From positions 124,001 to 188,000 of the forward strand of contig JAQGDQ010000434.1 of NCBI GenBank assembly GCA_030141605.1: DNA of 64,000 nt, given 5' to 3'. Source of the stretch: Tubiluchus corallicola. Taxonomy: Eukaryota > Priapulida > Priapulimorpha > Priapulimorphida > Tubiluchidae. The notes beneath the pieces were generated by a model. It was given only the letters and a program-made list of their open reading frames with translations. It was not told the DNA's origin and ran no database searches. A program made the position numbers and the translations under genes. Each line of letters opens with the position of its first letter. Position 1 is the first letter of the stretch. Shown piece by piece: positions 1 to 27,454 of the stretch.

Positions 1-4454
<4,454 letters not shown>

Positions 4455-7257
4455 CTTGTCGAGCCAAACTGTAGTGTGAATAACGGGATACAGACATCAT
4501 TACCGTGTAATTGAAACTTTCTCTGATATAAAAAGCAAATACTTTTAAAATAATCATTTGGTGTCAGACGAAAACTAAGCTATCATTGGAGCAAGATTTG
4601 GTTCCATTTAAAATAGTTACCACATTGTCTATGCTGGCAAAGTCTGTATTAAGAACCCACAGGTTTCAAGTAGACTAAACCATCGACAATATACTTTTGC
4701 AATACAACTTTGACATTGCAAATGATATCTAGCGTGCCTTTATATTAAAATATTATGCACTGCTCGTAGGTAAGGTTATGTCAGTGTTCACAGCTTAAAT
4801 GCAATACTTTGTATCTATAACTTTTTTGAGTACAGCTTAAAATTCATGCTGAACGCTGTTTACTTCGTACCATGGCAAAACAGTGTAAAGTGTTAGACAA
4901 TTACAAGGAGGATGAGGTAGCAGTTCTCAAAGGGCCCTTAAAGATAAATTACACACAAAAGAATCGTTCTTGAGATTACCATGTTGAAATGCTTCACAAA
5001 AACTTGTGTAAGATTTTTCCTACATATTGATATTTGGATTAAAGGATTTACTGTGTCTGCTCACTGTGTTAATGTAGAAGACGGAAATGTAAAACACTAA
5101 CATGTAAACTGATAATGTTTTTTTAATTATTATTATAAAAATAGTCTTGCATTTTGCACTTCTCTGCTGTCCAAAAATAATTGAACAGTTGTCATATAGT
5201 CTGCTCAGTATTCACATGACACAGTACAAAAACATGCTTTGTAGATGTGCAGACTATAGAGTCTATCGAGTATTGACCACCTGGTTTTAAATAACTGTGT
5301 ATTGGAGATCCAAAGATCACTACTGCTTCATTTAACAGATGTCTAAATGTAGCATCATTGCTGTAATGAATCTAAGAATAATTAATACTTAACATTCTTA
5401 CTAAATATTGCTCTTTTTATTTGGTTTGCAATTTATCGTAGAATTTATTTAACACAGTTTTGAATTCAGAAGCAGACACTTTTGACAATGATATTTTGAC
5501 TTTTTCCTCTAGTTTTTGTGACATTTTTGCACTGTTCCCTTTGCATATTATGTTCACAAGTTAAAATTTTTGGAGAAGCAGATGGAGAAAAGCAAGAACA
5601 ACAGCTGCAGTATGGCACTGGCAGCAACTGTATTGGTAGTAACTCCAACAATGGCTACTGTATTTAGCAATGGCGGCATCTGTAATAACAGTAGTGGAAA
5701 CATCAGTATACGTTAATGTCATCGGCTGTAAAAAATCCAAATTTGTACCGATTGACCAAAAATTAATATACTCGTAGTTTGGCCCAAACCCTACAGAGTA
5801 TATACCAAGTTTCAACTTTCTAGTATCAAAATCGTTGCAGCTATCAAATCAAAAGTTTATTTTTCTCTATGACATTTCAGGAACGTATACATATGATAAA
5901 AATGTACAAACACAATTAGAGTAATAAACACTGTTAATAAAGTAAATATAAAGTCAAAGAGATAAGGTAGTGAATTGCCCGAAAAGTCATAAAGTCAGCT
6001 ACCCATTATATTTGGTAACAAAATAGGTTAATTTGTTTACTTGTAAACAAAAAAACTAAACATTGCATATTAAATAATGACGTGAAGTTGTCTGTTAAGT
6101 AATTGTAGATAATTATAATCTAAATACATGATTTTAATCTGTAAAATTTTTTATATATGTTATCAAGTTATTTCCATCAAAATTAAATATATAAGTAAAG
6201 CAAATTAAAAAAAGGTGAAAGTGAACAAAATCATCGTTGTTTTGAAAAGGCCCGTAGTATGACCTTAAGTAGAATTAGAAACACAATTTCATACAATAAT
6301 AATGATAATAATATTCTACATACGGCATCATTGTGCTGTAATACAATATTACTGTACAACAATATGATGATTGTACTATACATAATAACACAATAGTCTT
6401 ATTATTCAAAATAATAATAATAACAATAGGCTCCAGCTCTTTGTAAATAATTTTTTTAGTCAGTTATTGATTAGTTATGTAATAAAATAAACAATTGTCA
6501 TTTGTATAAATTTAACAAGTTTCTTATAATGTATATGCGATCAAGTTATTTGCTTTAAAATTAAATATTTAAGTGAAGCATAGCTGTCGTCACCGCAGCT
6601 GGTTATCTGCATAATTATTTTGAAAATGCTTTAATACTTACGTGCTTCTCGACCTGTAAACTGCAGTTGCAGTTTAGGGAGTTGGATTCGAGGTATACAG
6701 CGTGGAAAGTAATTTTTCAGAATAGATTATATATCCTTTGCTTAAACTATTGTTTTTTAGACATCTGGAACCCCTTGAGCTTTGCAAAAAGTAGTTTAGT
6801 TCACACTCCAAGAACTGACGTATAACTAAATAACGTGTTGCTAAATGATACCATCTCCTGATTGCATCCAAATAATTTTTTATGTACCTTGCCTAAACAG
6901 TTTATGTGCATATCAAATCATTTATTTTCCATCCCAATAAGTTATATATAACAATACAAAGAAAAATAGGTATAAATAAAAAAGCCAATCAAATGGGAAG
7001 GGGTGGCGAAAAACATAAGTTATCGAATCAGCCACCCCAAACCGAGTATTAAATTAGTATTATGCAGTGCTGTAATTACATATTAATTGTATATAAACTG
7101 AAGTATACCCACACACGCACGCACGCACACACATATAGATATACTAGAAGTTTGGGGTGCACATGGTTAGTATACACGCTCCAACTCGCTAACTGGTGAT
7201 AGTATTAGAAGTTATGTGAAGAGGTGAAACCAGCAAAACAAATATGCTGGGTGCGGG
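4455..7257. other. MCRS1 3' UTR and intergenic AT-rich DNA
   Basis: No coding exon is recognised here. The first part is presumably MCRS1 3' UTR, ending near the ATTAAA at 4744 or the AATAAA at 5923. The remainder is AT-rich, with ATA/AATAAT-rich patches around 6290-6430 and an ACAC/ACGC short repeat near 7110-7130. The last stretch (about 6900-7257) may be the 3' end of the retrotransposon fragment that follows. Confidence 0.6.
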
Positions 7258-8095
7258 CTAAAAACACAGACAGGCTAGTTGGGATGGCACCCTCATGGTA
7301 GAAACAGCAGAGGGTGCTGGTGCTCGGCAGTGATCTCTAGAAGTGATTTCTCTGATATCCGGTGGAAGTTTGTTCCACAAACGTATTGCTCTGGGGTAGA
7401 AGGAATATAAATAAATATTGACTCTTGCTGATGGCTGAACTAATTTGTTATTATCTTTGAGAGATGCGGTGATGTAAGTTGGTAAATTTATACCTATCCT
7501 GTGAAGCACTATATCATGAAAGATGTTTAGTACCATATGTCGGCGGCTAATTTCTAGTATTTCCCACCCGAGTTCGGAGACCATCTTAGATACTTCAGCA
7601 TTTCTAGGTATATTCATTTCGTACAAATCTTGCTGCATTTCGCTGGACTTGCTCAGTACGCTTGGTGTCAGTGATTGTGTATGGGTTCCAGGCTGCGATA
7701 CCATATTCTAGTTTGGGTCTGACCAGGACTTGATATGCTCTTTCTTTGACTTGCTCATGACATGGATGTAGTGTCCTGCGAACGACATTAAGTGTCTTGG
7801 TCGCACGAGTGACAATTTCCTGGCAGTGCTCACCCCAACGAAGATTTGTGCTGATGGTATTTCCCAGGTATGGGTGTGAAAGAACATGCTCTAGGATGCT
7901 CAGAAAGATAGATTTGAGCCATTTTAGCATATGAGCTTTGATTCCATAGAATACGAGCTTTGCTAAGAGGCACTGATGTGGGACTCGGTCGAAAGCTTTG
8001 CTGAAGTCAAGCAGGACAGTATCAACCTGGCAGACTTTATTGCCATGTCTGTCATTTAAAGCTAAAAACCTTGTGTTCCAAATGTCCTGCATCAA
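7258..8095 (-). mobile_element. Decayed non-LTR retrotransposon fragment (reverse transcriptase end of ORF2)
   Basis: Two overlapping minus-strand frames (8095-7604 and 7704-7258) together read like the C-terminal half of a non-LTR retrotransposon ORF2. The first has the RT motif LLDFSKAFDRVPHQCLLAKL (motif A region), then jumps directly to the post-RT stretch HPYLGNTIS, RPKLEYGIAAWNPY and QRNAARFV. The second continues with YSFYPRAIRLWNKLPPDI, typical of the ORF end in CR1/L2/Jockey-type elements. The palm segment with the YADD catalytic box is missing, so there is an internal deletion, and a frameshift separates the two parts. It lies in reverse orientation between MCRS1 and EZH and cannot encode an active enzyme. 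The exact clade cannot be assigned from the sequence alone. Confidence 0.88.
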
Positions 8096-8133
8096 AAATA
8101 CCTAGTGTCCTAATGTTTATGTATTTAAAACCT

Positions 8134-8219
8134 TAAGTGTCTAAATAGCTCTTGTGTCCAAATAACCCATGTGTCCAAGCAGTCTAGGTGTTCAAATAAT
8201 CTGTGTGTCCAAAGAAACT
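8134..8219. repeat. Degenerate ~17-bp minisatellite
   Basis: Successive units of about 17 bp share a core close to GTGTCCAAATAA (AAGTGTCTAAATAGCT, TTGTGTCCAAATAACC, ATGTGTCCAAGCAGTCT, AGGTGTTCAAATAATCT, GTGTGTCCAAAGAAACT). It begins almost at the 5' edge of the retrotransposon fragment. Confidence 0.8.
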
Positions 8220-9023
8220 TTCACGTTGTTGTTGAAACATGTTTCAAGGAAAATGATGCTGTCGAAGTAACCTGTGTCTAATTAGTGCAATTACTGTTTG
8301 TAATAATATATGTTATGCAAAACTTATATTCATTAGTACTATATGTTTGTTTTAGGCGACGTCTTGTATTAAATTTTGTCATTGTACATTATAGTAAATT
8401 TAAGCAAATAAAATTAGCGTGAATTAAATTGGCTCTCATAAATTTGAGCATAAAAGACGAAGAGTTCTTATATTGCTCAATTTGGACAAAGCGAATTTGT
8501 CGCCGCGCTTAGTTACACAGTCTATAAATAATAACAGGTAATAAATTCATAACAATCATCCTAACCTTAGTTGGAGATTTTAACGTTACTGTTTAGAGGT
8601 TTAACTGTGAGCTGTTGCTTAAATTATTTAAGCATTAATATTAAGTGTGAGATTTGTATTTCCTTTATAAAATTTATGTTTAGGTAGACATTTTTCGAAA
8701 TTTTATTTCTCATTACTTTAATAATAAATTAACAGCGTTACCATTATAATTAATTATTCTGCTGCATATCGACTTTTGCAAAAACATTTTTCAGAAAAGC
8801 AATGGTATAGGAATGAATAGCTGCATTGATTATTTTAAACCATAAATTTGTTGTACAGTAGGAGATTGCATTACACTATGAATTTGTATTTTAAAACCTG
8901 AAACCTACACCCTGACTAATGAAAATAATAATACGAACTATGCAGGCCTAGAGTACATGCATAAATTGAGCAAATTTACTTTTGATGTTTTAAGAGTAAC
9001 TAGAAAGTTTTTTGGATTTGACA
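8220..9023. other. Intergenic DNA upstream of EZH
   Basis: AT-rich and non-coding. The likely EZH 5' UTR is at its right end. A CTAG acceptor-like AG at 9002-9003 lies 20 bases before the ATG. No TATA box or other core promoter element is convincing. Confidence 0.5.
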
Positions 9024-19708
<10,685 letters not shown>

Positions 19709-19793
19709 CATATCTGCTCTGATTGTTAATTCAGTTTTGCAATTTTGTACCTGATCCACTTGTCTGGTGAACGTGTACCATTCAATTTGATTT

Positions 19794-19799
19794 AATAAA
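19794..19799 (+). promoter_or_regulatory. EZH polyadenylation signal
   Basis: Canonical AATAAA 86 bases after the EZH stop codon, the first in the 3' flank. Confidence 0.75.
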
Positions 19800-20239
19800 T
19801 TACTGAAGCTTAAATTATGAAGTTTTAGCCTCATGATGAATATAAGTTCTGTGTGATTTGTATAATTAGTTACAATACTTAGCTATGAAATTGTTTTTGA
19901 AAGGTACAAAAAACTTTGTAAGACAGGTTTTAAATATTTTTAACATTTTTTTGTGTTTAGTATAACGTAGTTAATGATTTTTTCAAAAGTCTAGTCTACT
20001 GCACTAGCATTTCAACTTATTTTGCGCTATTAAGTAAAAAGAAATAAAATGACTTGTTTGTACCATGCTATGCTATACTACATATGTGTAATAAAATATT
20101 GCACACCTTTTTGTGATAAAGTTTAATCTTGAATATTCTTAGTCATCTCTTCTCTTCAAAGAATTTCTATAATTAATTTAAGTTTTAAATTAAATAAAAT
20201 TATTTGAACATAAAAGTACAGTTAAATTGTTAAACTAGT
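19800..20239. other. Intergenic DNA after EZH
   Basis: AT-rich and non-coding. It may include an extended EZH 3' UTR (further AATAAA near 20090). Nothing else is recognised. Confidence 0.5.
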
Positions 20240-21140
20240 TGACAATATTTCTGACGTGGTCAGAAATGGAAGGTTTTGCAAACAGCAGTTACAGAACTGG
20301 GCCCTCAAGAAATGTCAACATTTTGATTGAAAGTTATAATTTTGATTTTGTTGAGTTTGCATGGCTTGATTACCTAGGGACTGCACTTCACAATGAAATT
20401 GCAACTTGTAACTTTTCAAGCCGTGACCTATGGGTCAAACGTCAGCCAGTCCCACGTCAACTTATACCATTCAATTCACATCATTCAGACCTTTCATTTG
20501 ATATGTTGCAAGCCAGTTTCCATTGACACGAAAAAGTATTTTGTCTGCTCGACACCTGTTTTACCTTTAGTTGAGTCAGGGATCAATCAATTTCAGCACA
20601 ACTTATATCACTCAATTTGCCTCATTGAAACGTTTCATTTGATGCACTACAAGCCACTGTTTTTCAAGACTGGAAAAATGTCTGTGATAAATGACCCACC
20701 CATTTTCCGTTTATGACCCCTAGTGGAAATTTTTTCAGCATTCAAATTGCCCATATTCGGCTATGTATAAAATTCTTGCTCTAATTTAAAACTGTAGGCA
20801 AAGTAGGCGCCTAACAAAAAACTGATTGTGTCTAATGTCTTTGACCCTTTCACCCCAGGTGACCATCCACTTTCTGATAAATACTTAGGGTTTTTAGTGC
20901 AACTGAGGTTTTCAGTACACATGTGTTTAAAAAGCTGGGCTTCCTTAAGGGCCCCGTGATAGGAACTGAAGCCGGAAAATGGGTCATGTCAAACTCCATA
21001 AGCATAACAACTAGAATAACGAAACTTGCTGGGTAGACACCTGAGATAAGTGCCCAAAAAACTATAGGAATGGTGACTCTGGGTCAAAGTTTACAGTGAC
21101 AGGAGCCAAAATGTGAAAGTGGGCCTGGCCAAAACGTTTA
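20240..21140 (+). repeat. Repeat block with internal direct repeats downstream of EZH
   Basis: Two segments of about 77 bp (about 20448-20525 and 20590-20665) are divergent direct repeats sharing AACTTATA, CACTCAATT-like and TTTCATTTGAT phrases and a CAAGCCA core. In one frame they read as similar peptides (NLYHSIHIIQTFHL against NLYHSICLIETFHL). The right part (20690-21140) matches the repeat at 16395-16900. No gene family is recognised, and this is taken as an interspersed repeat. Confidence 0.6.
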
Positions 21141-24100
21141 AGACAAAATCGTTAATATTTCAACAAAACTTTTCAAGGATTTTTGACACTGCATCTAGTA
21201 AACTGCAATGAAAGCTGTTGGGTACTTTGTCAGGAGACACAGTAATAAAGTAGCTCTACTTTGGATTACTGGCATTCGCGAGCAAATTCAAAGATCTCCC
21301 ACATCGATAGCGATGATGATGATGAATTATAGTGATTTTACATCTGTCTTTGGAGATATTTGGTAATCAATTAAGAATTACTTTGTCAATTTTGTTAATT
21401 TAGAGCTGCGCTGCAGCTCTGCCCATACTTTTGCACCTCTTAGTTTTTAAAGGCTGTTTAACTTGTTACTGATAGGCCCCATGCTACAGATCAAAGAACG
21501 GAATGTACGTCTTCGTAACAGTACGCGTACATCTTTGGACGGCGCAAGGGTACCGTAACGTGCAGTAGCATGATGCACTGTTCACTTTTATGAAGTTCAT
21601 ATTTTGATCTCCAATTTCTAAATTTTTCACTGAATCTCTTAAAAGGTGGTTGCAAAGACAGTAAGAATGATTTATGTAGATTAATTTGTTTTTCTTTTCT
21701 TTCGTTTGTACATTTTAATAGTGGCTTTTCATAGGACGCTGGTCCTTGTGCTTAAGTAATGTGTTTGGTTAAAGGTTGTGTGTAAAGGCTGTTTCTTTAA
21801 AACAGTTGCACAACTAAAAGTTTGACCCCAGATTGCAACTTTTAGTTGCACAGCTGGAAATTGCATGTCTGCACCTGGCCTAACCTAGAAATTGTGAAAG
21901 TTCTCTAACACAAAAATCATAACATAGAAGTAAACACCAACTTTGTGTAAACAGTCTCTTCACTGGTTCACTCAGTCAGTCTGCTTGTAGTACAGCTTAC
22001 TTTTTCTACTGCATCTCACAGGATAACTCTGGATGTCCCTAGATGTAGAGTAACTGCTTATAAACGTTTTTCTACATGGCTTTTTATCTGTGGAATTTAG
22101 TATCAGAATATTGCTTCCCTGAAAACTACAACCTCACTCGATTCAAGAAAGATACCAACAGATACTTTATTTGCCTAGCAAATTCATTAATTTTATAAAA
22201 AATTATAAAAAATCTAAAAGTAATTAAAACTGGCCAAAACCCTAACTTAAAAGTAAGGGAAATTCTGGTGCAATTTATCTAAATTTGATTTTACAAATGG
22301 AAATTAGGCAATTACTCAAAATTCTAATATACTAGGTTTTTGGCTGTTTTATGACCTACAGGCCTAGTAATTATTGACCATCCGGCACTAAAATGCTGGT
22401 CTTCATCAAGTTTCTTCTTCAAGCTTTATCAAGTTTCATTGTTGTGCCTGATCAACTTTCAGGCCATTGAGAAATTTCACTTTTTACACAATATTCGTCA
22501 ATTTTATTACAATGAGCATTTGCAGGTAAAAACTGCCAATAGATCTATTAAGCGACGTTCTTAAGCTTTAAAATGATCACATTTTTGTGTCAAGATCATT
22601 TTTGGATTTTGTGTGTTTTCAGTCAATTAATTGAGTGTTTTGTGCTGTTTTGTTTAGTAAATGAAGCGTTTTTCATGGGGTACCGGCAGATTTTTCTCAA
22701 GGAGTTAAATTATTTCACAAAAACTTACTTATGCCGACTTAAACAAAAACAGCTAGCATCTTCAAATAGCTAATAAAATATCCAGCCGGAATAATGTTAT
22801 TTATGTAAATGCTGGATATAAGCTTTTTGTGCGCTAAATCATATTTGTAAAAAAAAGAGTGTAAAGTTTCACGCAGCAGCAAGCTGCAGCATAGCTGGAA
22901 CAATAGGATGCCATGGTGTTTGTGACGCACAGCCGCTATGTTCATTGTCGTGCTGTACCTTCTAACATCCCACTGCCCCGAACTGGCATTGCTATGGTGA
23001 CTGAGCAATTTTTTGTCTGCCATCTAGAGAAGAGTTAAAAAAAAATGCAAGTGTGTAATTGCACTATTTGCAGTCGCATGTCAACACAAAAATTACAGTT
23101 ATGCCACTAATTAACGTGTACTTAGATCTGCTAGGAGAATAAGTAAATTTGTTATAATTTATAAAATTTATTATATATTGCAGAAATTGTATTGTTTAGT
23201 TGGTTGGAACGCTTGTGGCCTTCTGCATTTCCTGCATTAAAGAGGTTCTTGCAGAACTGGCTTCAATTTAGTTTATTGACTATGGCATAGTAAGTCCAAA
23301 AATAGTATTGCAATAATTATTAACGTAGACAAAATTCAGAATTAAGTGTACTTTTTGAATGTTATCTGTAGCCTAATTTAATTTAACTTTCATTTAATTT
23401 GAAATTTGTCTTTGAACACAGAGTTTGCAAAGAGGCCAGTCTCATCAAGGTTATAATTTTCTAGGTTTCCGCTTTAATAGTCAATGTTAGCAAGGGTTGA
23501 CGATTACTGACTGGGGAAGAGAAGATTTATCGAAAAAGTAAATTTAATACAAAGATGCATGTATAGAGAGAGGCATCTTTATGTACTGCTTTTTTGCCCT
23601 TTAGTTTCAATGTGAACCTGCAGGCACATTATGTAAGATTCTGACGTGGCCCAAGAAACATAGCAAATTGCACTTAACTTGGTCACAAAAATATTTCCAC
23701 ATTGTCTTTGGTTAAATTTGGTGAAATGTATCGTTGCTGTACTACTTTACTTTCTCTTCTATATATATACAGTGCAGTGTTTTGTTTGGTAAAAATATTT
23801 TGTGATTCTGACCTCAATAAGTATCACTAAGGTTACTGTAACTTACTTAATACACATACAGGTTCCTATAGTTATGGTATTTGGCATCGGTTATAAATTA
23901 TAACTTAAATATAACAATGGATTTTTCTCGCTTTTAATCTCTTGTGCAACAGACTACATCTTTCAGCCAAGATAACAAGTTACATAGTACTACAATATTG
24001 TAATAATAAATTATCATTCTTAATATGTACGTGTCTCATGCAGTACTTACAATTTAATTTACGGCACAGTCAAATACTGGAAACGTGTAATGCTTCCTAT

Positions 24101-24750
24101 TTTAAAAAGTTAAGTAATGATAAAGCAACAAAAATTAAGCAATTCATAAGTAAAATTGGGCTCTAAAATTTCGTATCTATTCCACATACCCTTTTTAAAA
24201 AAAGTCAACACTCTAATTAATTCTGCCAACTTAACTGCAAAAGGGTGATGTAGCAAAAAAAGAAACGATTGTATTGTGCATGGTGAATTTGAGGAGAAAA
24301 ATAAATATGTCTGTGCCTGTGTGTAAAATCATTCATTGCTAAAAAAATGTATGCAGATTTCCCAGCCAATACAAGTGGCACAAACTCCGAGTTTTTGACT
24401 AATCCTTAAAAAAGAGATTGTTTTCTTGCCGAAAGTGCACAGTGTAATATGTTGATGTTGCATACATTTATGTAATTCGTCGTTTGCATATATGTGGCCT
24501 ATTTGTCAGTTTTCACTTTTGTATTTCAGTTTGCTAGGCATCATTGAATAGTTGCTTTTCTAATCCTTCATTTATTTTGCTCTATGGTAGAACAGTCATT
24601 GACTTTTATTTATTAAATAAACCTCTACCATTGTATAGGTAGTCATTTGCCAACTAGAAACAACAAACGAAATTGCTCCTTTCATGATATAGACATCATT
24701 CATGTCTAAGTGTGGATTTTTAATCTAGGCAATCTTTTTGTTTTTGTTAG
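21141..24750. other. Intergenic DNA between EZH and VPS52
   Basis: No coding exon is recognised. Around 21475-21560 short inverted words (ATGCTAC/GTAGCAT, TGTACG/CGTACA) suggest a decayed fold-back repeat. The rest is AT-rich. The right end carries a pyrimidine tract ending in AG (24749-24750) that probably defines the 5' edge of the VPS52 mRNA body. Confidence 0.5.
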
Positions 24751-24787
24751 GATGTACCTGAGTTGGCTACAATTTAACTGACTTGTA

Positions 24788-26902
24788 ATGGAGGACAAGG
24801 ACAATTTTGGTTTGGCATTTCAGGAAACTGCACCTGGTATGGAACTAGGTCTAGAAAATTCAGATGTGCTTTCTGGAGATCATGTGTTAGATGCGGTTGA
24901 TATGCACATACAGAAGAACTTAGAAGATGAACTTGTGAAAGAAGCCTTGAATGAAGGCGTCGATTTGAGGCAGTATTCCAAGCAGGTGGAAGCAGAATTA
25001 CTTGACGTTGAAAATGCATCTATTCAAGACTACATTAAAGAAAGCCAAAATATAGCAAGCTTGCATAATCAAATAACTGCTTGTGATTCTATATTGGAGA
25101 CGATGGAAAATATGTTAAGTGGATTTGAAACTGATTTAAGCAGCATTAGTGACGAGATACAAACACTGCAAGCACAATCTATTGCCATGAGTATTAAACT
25201 AAAGAACAGACAGAGTGTTAGGGGAGAATTGAGCCAGTTTGTTCATGAAATAGCTGTGCCAGAATTCATGATTACTACAATACTTGACACAAGTGTCACC
25301 GAGAGAGATTTTCTTGAACAACTCCACGAACTAAATCACAAGATTAATTTTGTTAAAGAGCAGTCATTCAATGATTGTAAGGCTGCAATTGATGTGAAAG
25401 ATGTGTTAGAAAAACTCAAGATTAAGTCCATTGCAAAAACACGAGAGTTTCTGTTACAAAAAATATACCAGTTTCGAAAACCAATGACCAATTACCAAAT
25501 TCCCCAGGATGCGATGTTAAAATTTCGTTTCTTTTATGAGTTCATGCTTTGCAATGAAAGACATGTTGCAAAAGAAATTAGAGATGAATACATAGATACG
25601 ATGAGCAAGATCTATTACTCCTACTTCCGCAGTTACATTAACAGAGTCATGAAGTTACAGTTTGAAGATGTGGCCGATAAAGATGATTTGATGGGGGTTG
25701 AGGACACTGCGAGACGTGGTATATTTTCGTCAAAGCCCCAGTTGAAAAATCGTTCTACAACTTTTACACTTGGAAGCAGAGGCAGCATTCTAACCAATTC
25801 TTTAGAAGCTCCTATTATTGTTCCTCATGCTGCTCAAAAATCTATGCAAAATAGATACTCATATGAAGCATTATTTAGAAGCATACATTTTGCTTTAATG
25901 GACAACTGCTGTAGAGAGTATTTGTTTCTGACCGAGTTCTTTTTAGTGTCTAATGCTGCAGCACACGACTTGTTTTACATGGTGATGGGAAAAACACTGG
26001 GAATGTTTTTGAGTGATCTGGAACGGCATATGAATGAATCATATGATTCCATTGCCATATTTTTATGCATACATTTGGTTTACAGATATCAGGTCATCAT
26101 GCATAAACGTGGTGTCCCTGCTTTAGATAAATACTGGGAAACAGTGCAGAGTATATTGTGGCCTAGATTTGAATATATTTTACAACTAAACATACAAAAT
26201 ATAAATGAGACTGATCCCAGCAAACTAGCTTCTATTGATGTAAGGCCGCACTATATTACAAGAAGATATGCCGAGTTTTCTGCTGCTATAGTTGGTCTCA
26301 ACGAAAGTTTTCCTAGTGAGAGGGTAAACAGATTGCTTGCCGCACTGCAGGGAGAAGTAGAAAATTTCATTCTTCGAATGGCAGCCGAGTTTCCACACCG
26401 GAAAGAGCAACTCATTTTCTTAATTAACAATTACGATATGATGTTGAGTGTCATAATGGAAAGGACAACAGACGATTCGAAAGAGTCAGAAAGCTTTAAA
26501 GAGCTTCTGAGTGCAAGGCAGCAGGACTTTGTAGAGGAGCTGCTTTCTCCTTATTTCGGTAATATGATAACATTTGTGAAGGAATGTGAAAATCTGATAG
26601 AAAGGGGCCAAGCTGATCAAATCATTAAAGATGAAAGGAAAGTTACTATGATAGTGCGCTCATTTAACAGTGATTGGAAGAAAGCAATTGATGAGTTGAA
26701 CAACGAAGTCATGCAGTGTTTCACTAACTTCAAGAATGGAACTTCCATCTTACAAGCAGCTTTGACGCAGCTGATTCAATATTATCACAGATTCCAAAAA
26801 ATTCTCTCGTTGCAAACATTCAAAGGGATGGCAGTGCGTAGCGAACTCATCAACATACACCATGTTATGGTCGAAGTAAAAAAACACAAGCCAAATTTTT
26901 AA
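24788..26902 (+). CDS. VPS52: VPS52, GARP/EARP tethering-complex subunit (intronless)
   Basis: One uninterrupted frame of 704 aa (human VPS52 723 aa). VPS52 is the central subunit of the GARP and EARP complexes, which tether endosome-derived vesicles at the trans-Golgi network and recycling endosomes. Family landmarks: an N-terminal coiled-coil region (about residues 60-150), LKNRQSVRGELSQFVHEI followed by AVPEFMI, then TERDFLEQLHELNHKI, the helical body starting KPMTNYQIPQDAMLKFRFF, and a C-terminal part with CREYLFLTEFF and FPHRKEQLIFLINNYDMML. The ATG is the first in frame after an acceptor-like pyrimidine tract with AG at 24749-24750, leaving a 37-base leader. The family is multi-exon in vertebrates, so an intronless copy among intron-rich neighbours is unusual. 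The frame is intact, which favours a functional gene. Confidence 0.95.
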   Translation: MEDKDNFGLAFQETAPGMELGLENSDVLSGDHVLDAVDMHIQKNLEDELVKEALNEGVDLRQYSKQVEAELLDVENASIQDYIKESQNIASLHNQITACDSILETMENMLSGFETDLSSISDEIQTLQAQSIAMSIKLKNRQSVRGELSQFVHEIAVPEFMITTILDTSVTERDFLEQLHELNHKINFVKEQSFNDCKAAIDVKDVLEKLKIKSIAKTREFLLQKIYQFRKPMTNYQIPQDAMLKFRFFYEFMLCNERHVAKEIRDEYIDTMSKIYYSYFRSYINRVMKLQFEDVADKDDLMGVEDTARRGIFSSKPQLKNRSTTFTLGSRGSILTNSLEAPIIVPHAAQKSMQNRYSYEALFRSIHFALMDNCCREYLFLTEFFLVSNAAAHDLFYMVMGKTLGMFLSDLERHMNESYDSIAIFLCIHLVYRYQVIMHKRGVPALDKYWETVQSILWPRFEYILQLNIQNINETDPSKLASIDVRPHYITRRYAEFSAAIVGLNESFPSERVNRLLAALQGEVENFILRMAAEFPHRKEQLIFLINNYDMMLSVIMERTTDDSKESESFKELLSARQQDFVEELLSPYFGNMITFVKECENLIERGQADQIIKDERKVTMIVRSFNSDWKKAIDELNNEVMQCFTNFKNGTSILQAALTQLIQYYHRFQKILSLQTFKGMAVRSELINIHHVMVEVKKHKPNF

Positions 26903-27134
26903 TAATTGCATAATTCCTTGCTTTGCTAGTAGTTATTTATTAAGTTTCTGATCCTGGACTGTTAGAAATATTTTTGGTTCATCAAAAATTATTGTGGTTG
27001 ACTTCTTGTTACTTATTTTTTAAATATATTAGTAAAACACTTGTTAATCTTTGAGGACAATGATTGTAAGTTATAAATGGTTCTAGAGAAATCTGACATT
27101 AACCATTGTTACAACGTAGTTATGGCAAAATCAC

Positions 27135-27140
27135 AATAAA
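27135..27140 (+). promoter_or_regulatory. VPS52 polyadenylation signal
   Basis: AATAAA 233 bases beyond the VPS52 stop, the first canonical signal downstream. Confidence 0.65.
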
Positions 27141-27454
27141 TTTCACCCGTTATAACTAAGCAAAAATAATTATTTTCAATTCTTTATTTGTCATACTTGA
27201 CTGATTTATGTGTCACTATCTTTAAACTATAGGAATACTTAAAATGTAAGTGCAGTTTGTAATATTTGTCAAATTTTACATCTGTGTTACCATTATTATA
27301 GTATGAAGCATAAAAGGCAAGTATCTTAATGCAGGTTGTAGCAGCACACTAAGGGTATTCTATAGTAATTAGAGAACGTCCCACAGAAGTGATTTCCTGG
27401 CAAATTCTGTTTTTTAGTAGTAGGTACTACAGATGGCGCTGCTTGAGGAACCTT

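Noticed and set aside
24774-26410. Minus-strand open frames within VPS52
   Set aside because: They are antisense shadows of a strongly conserved plus-strand gene.
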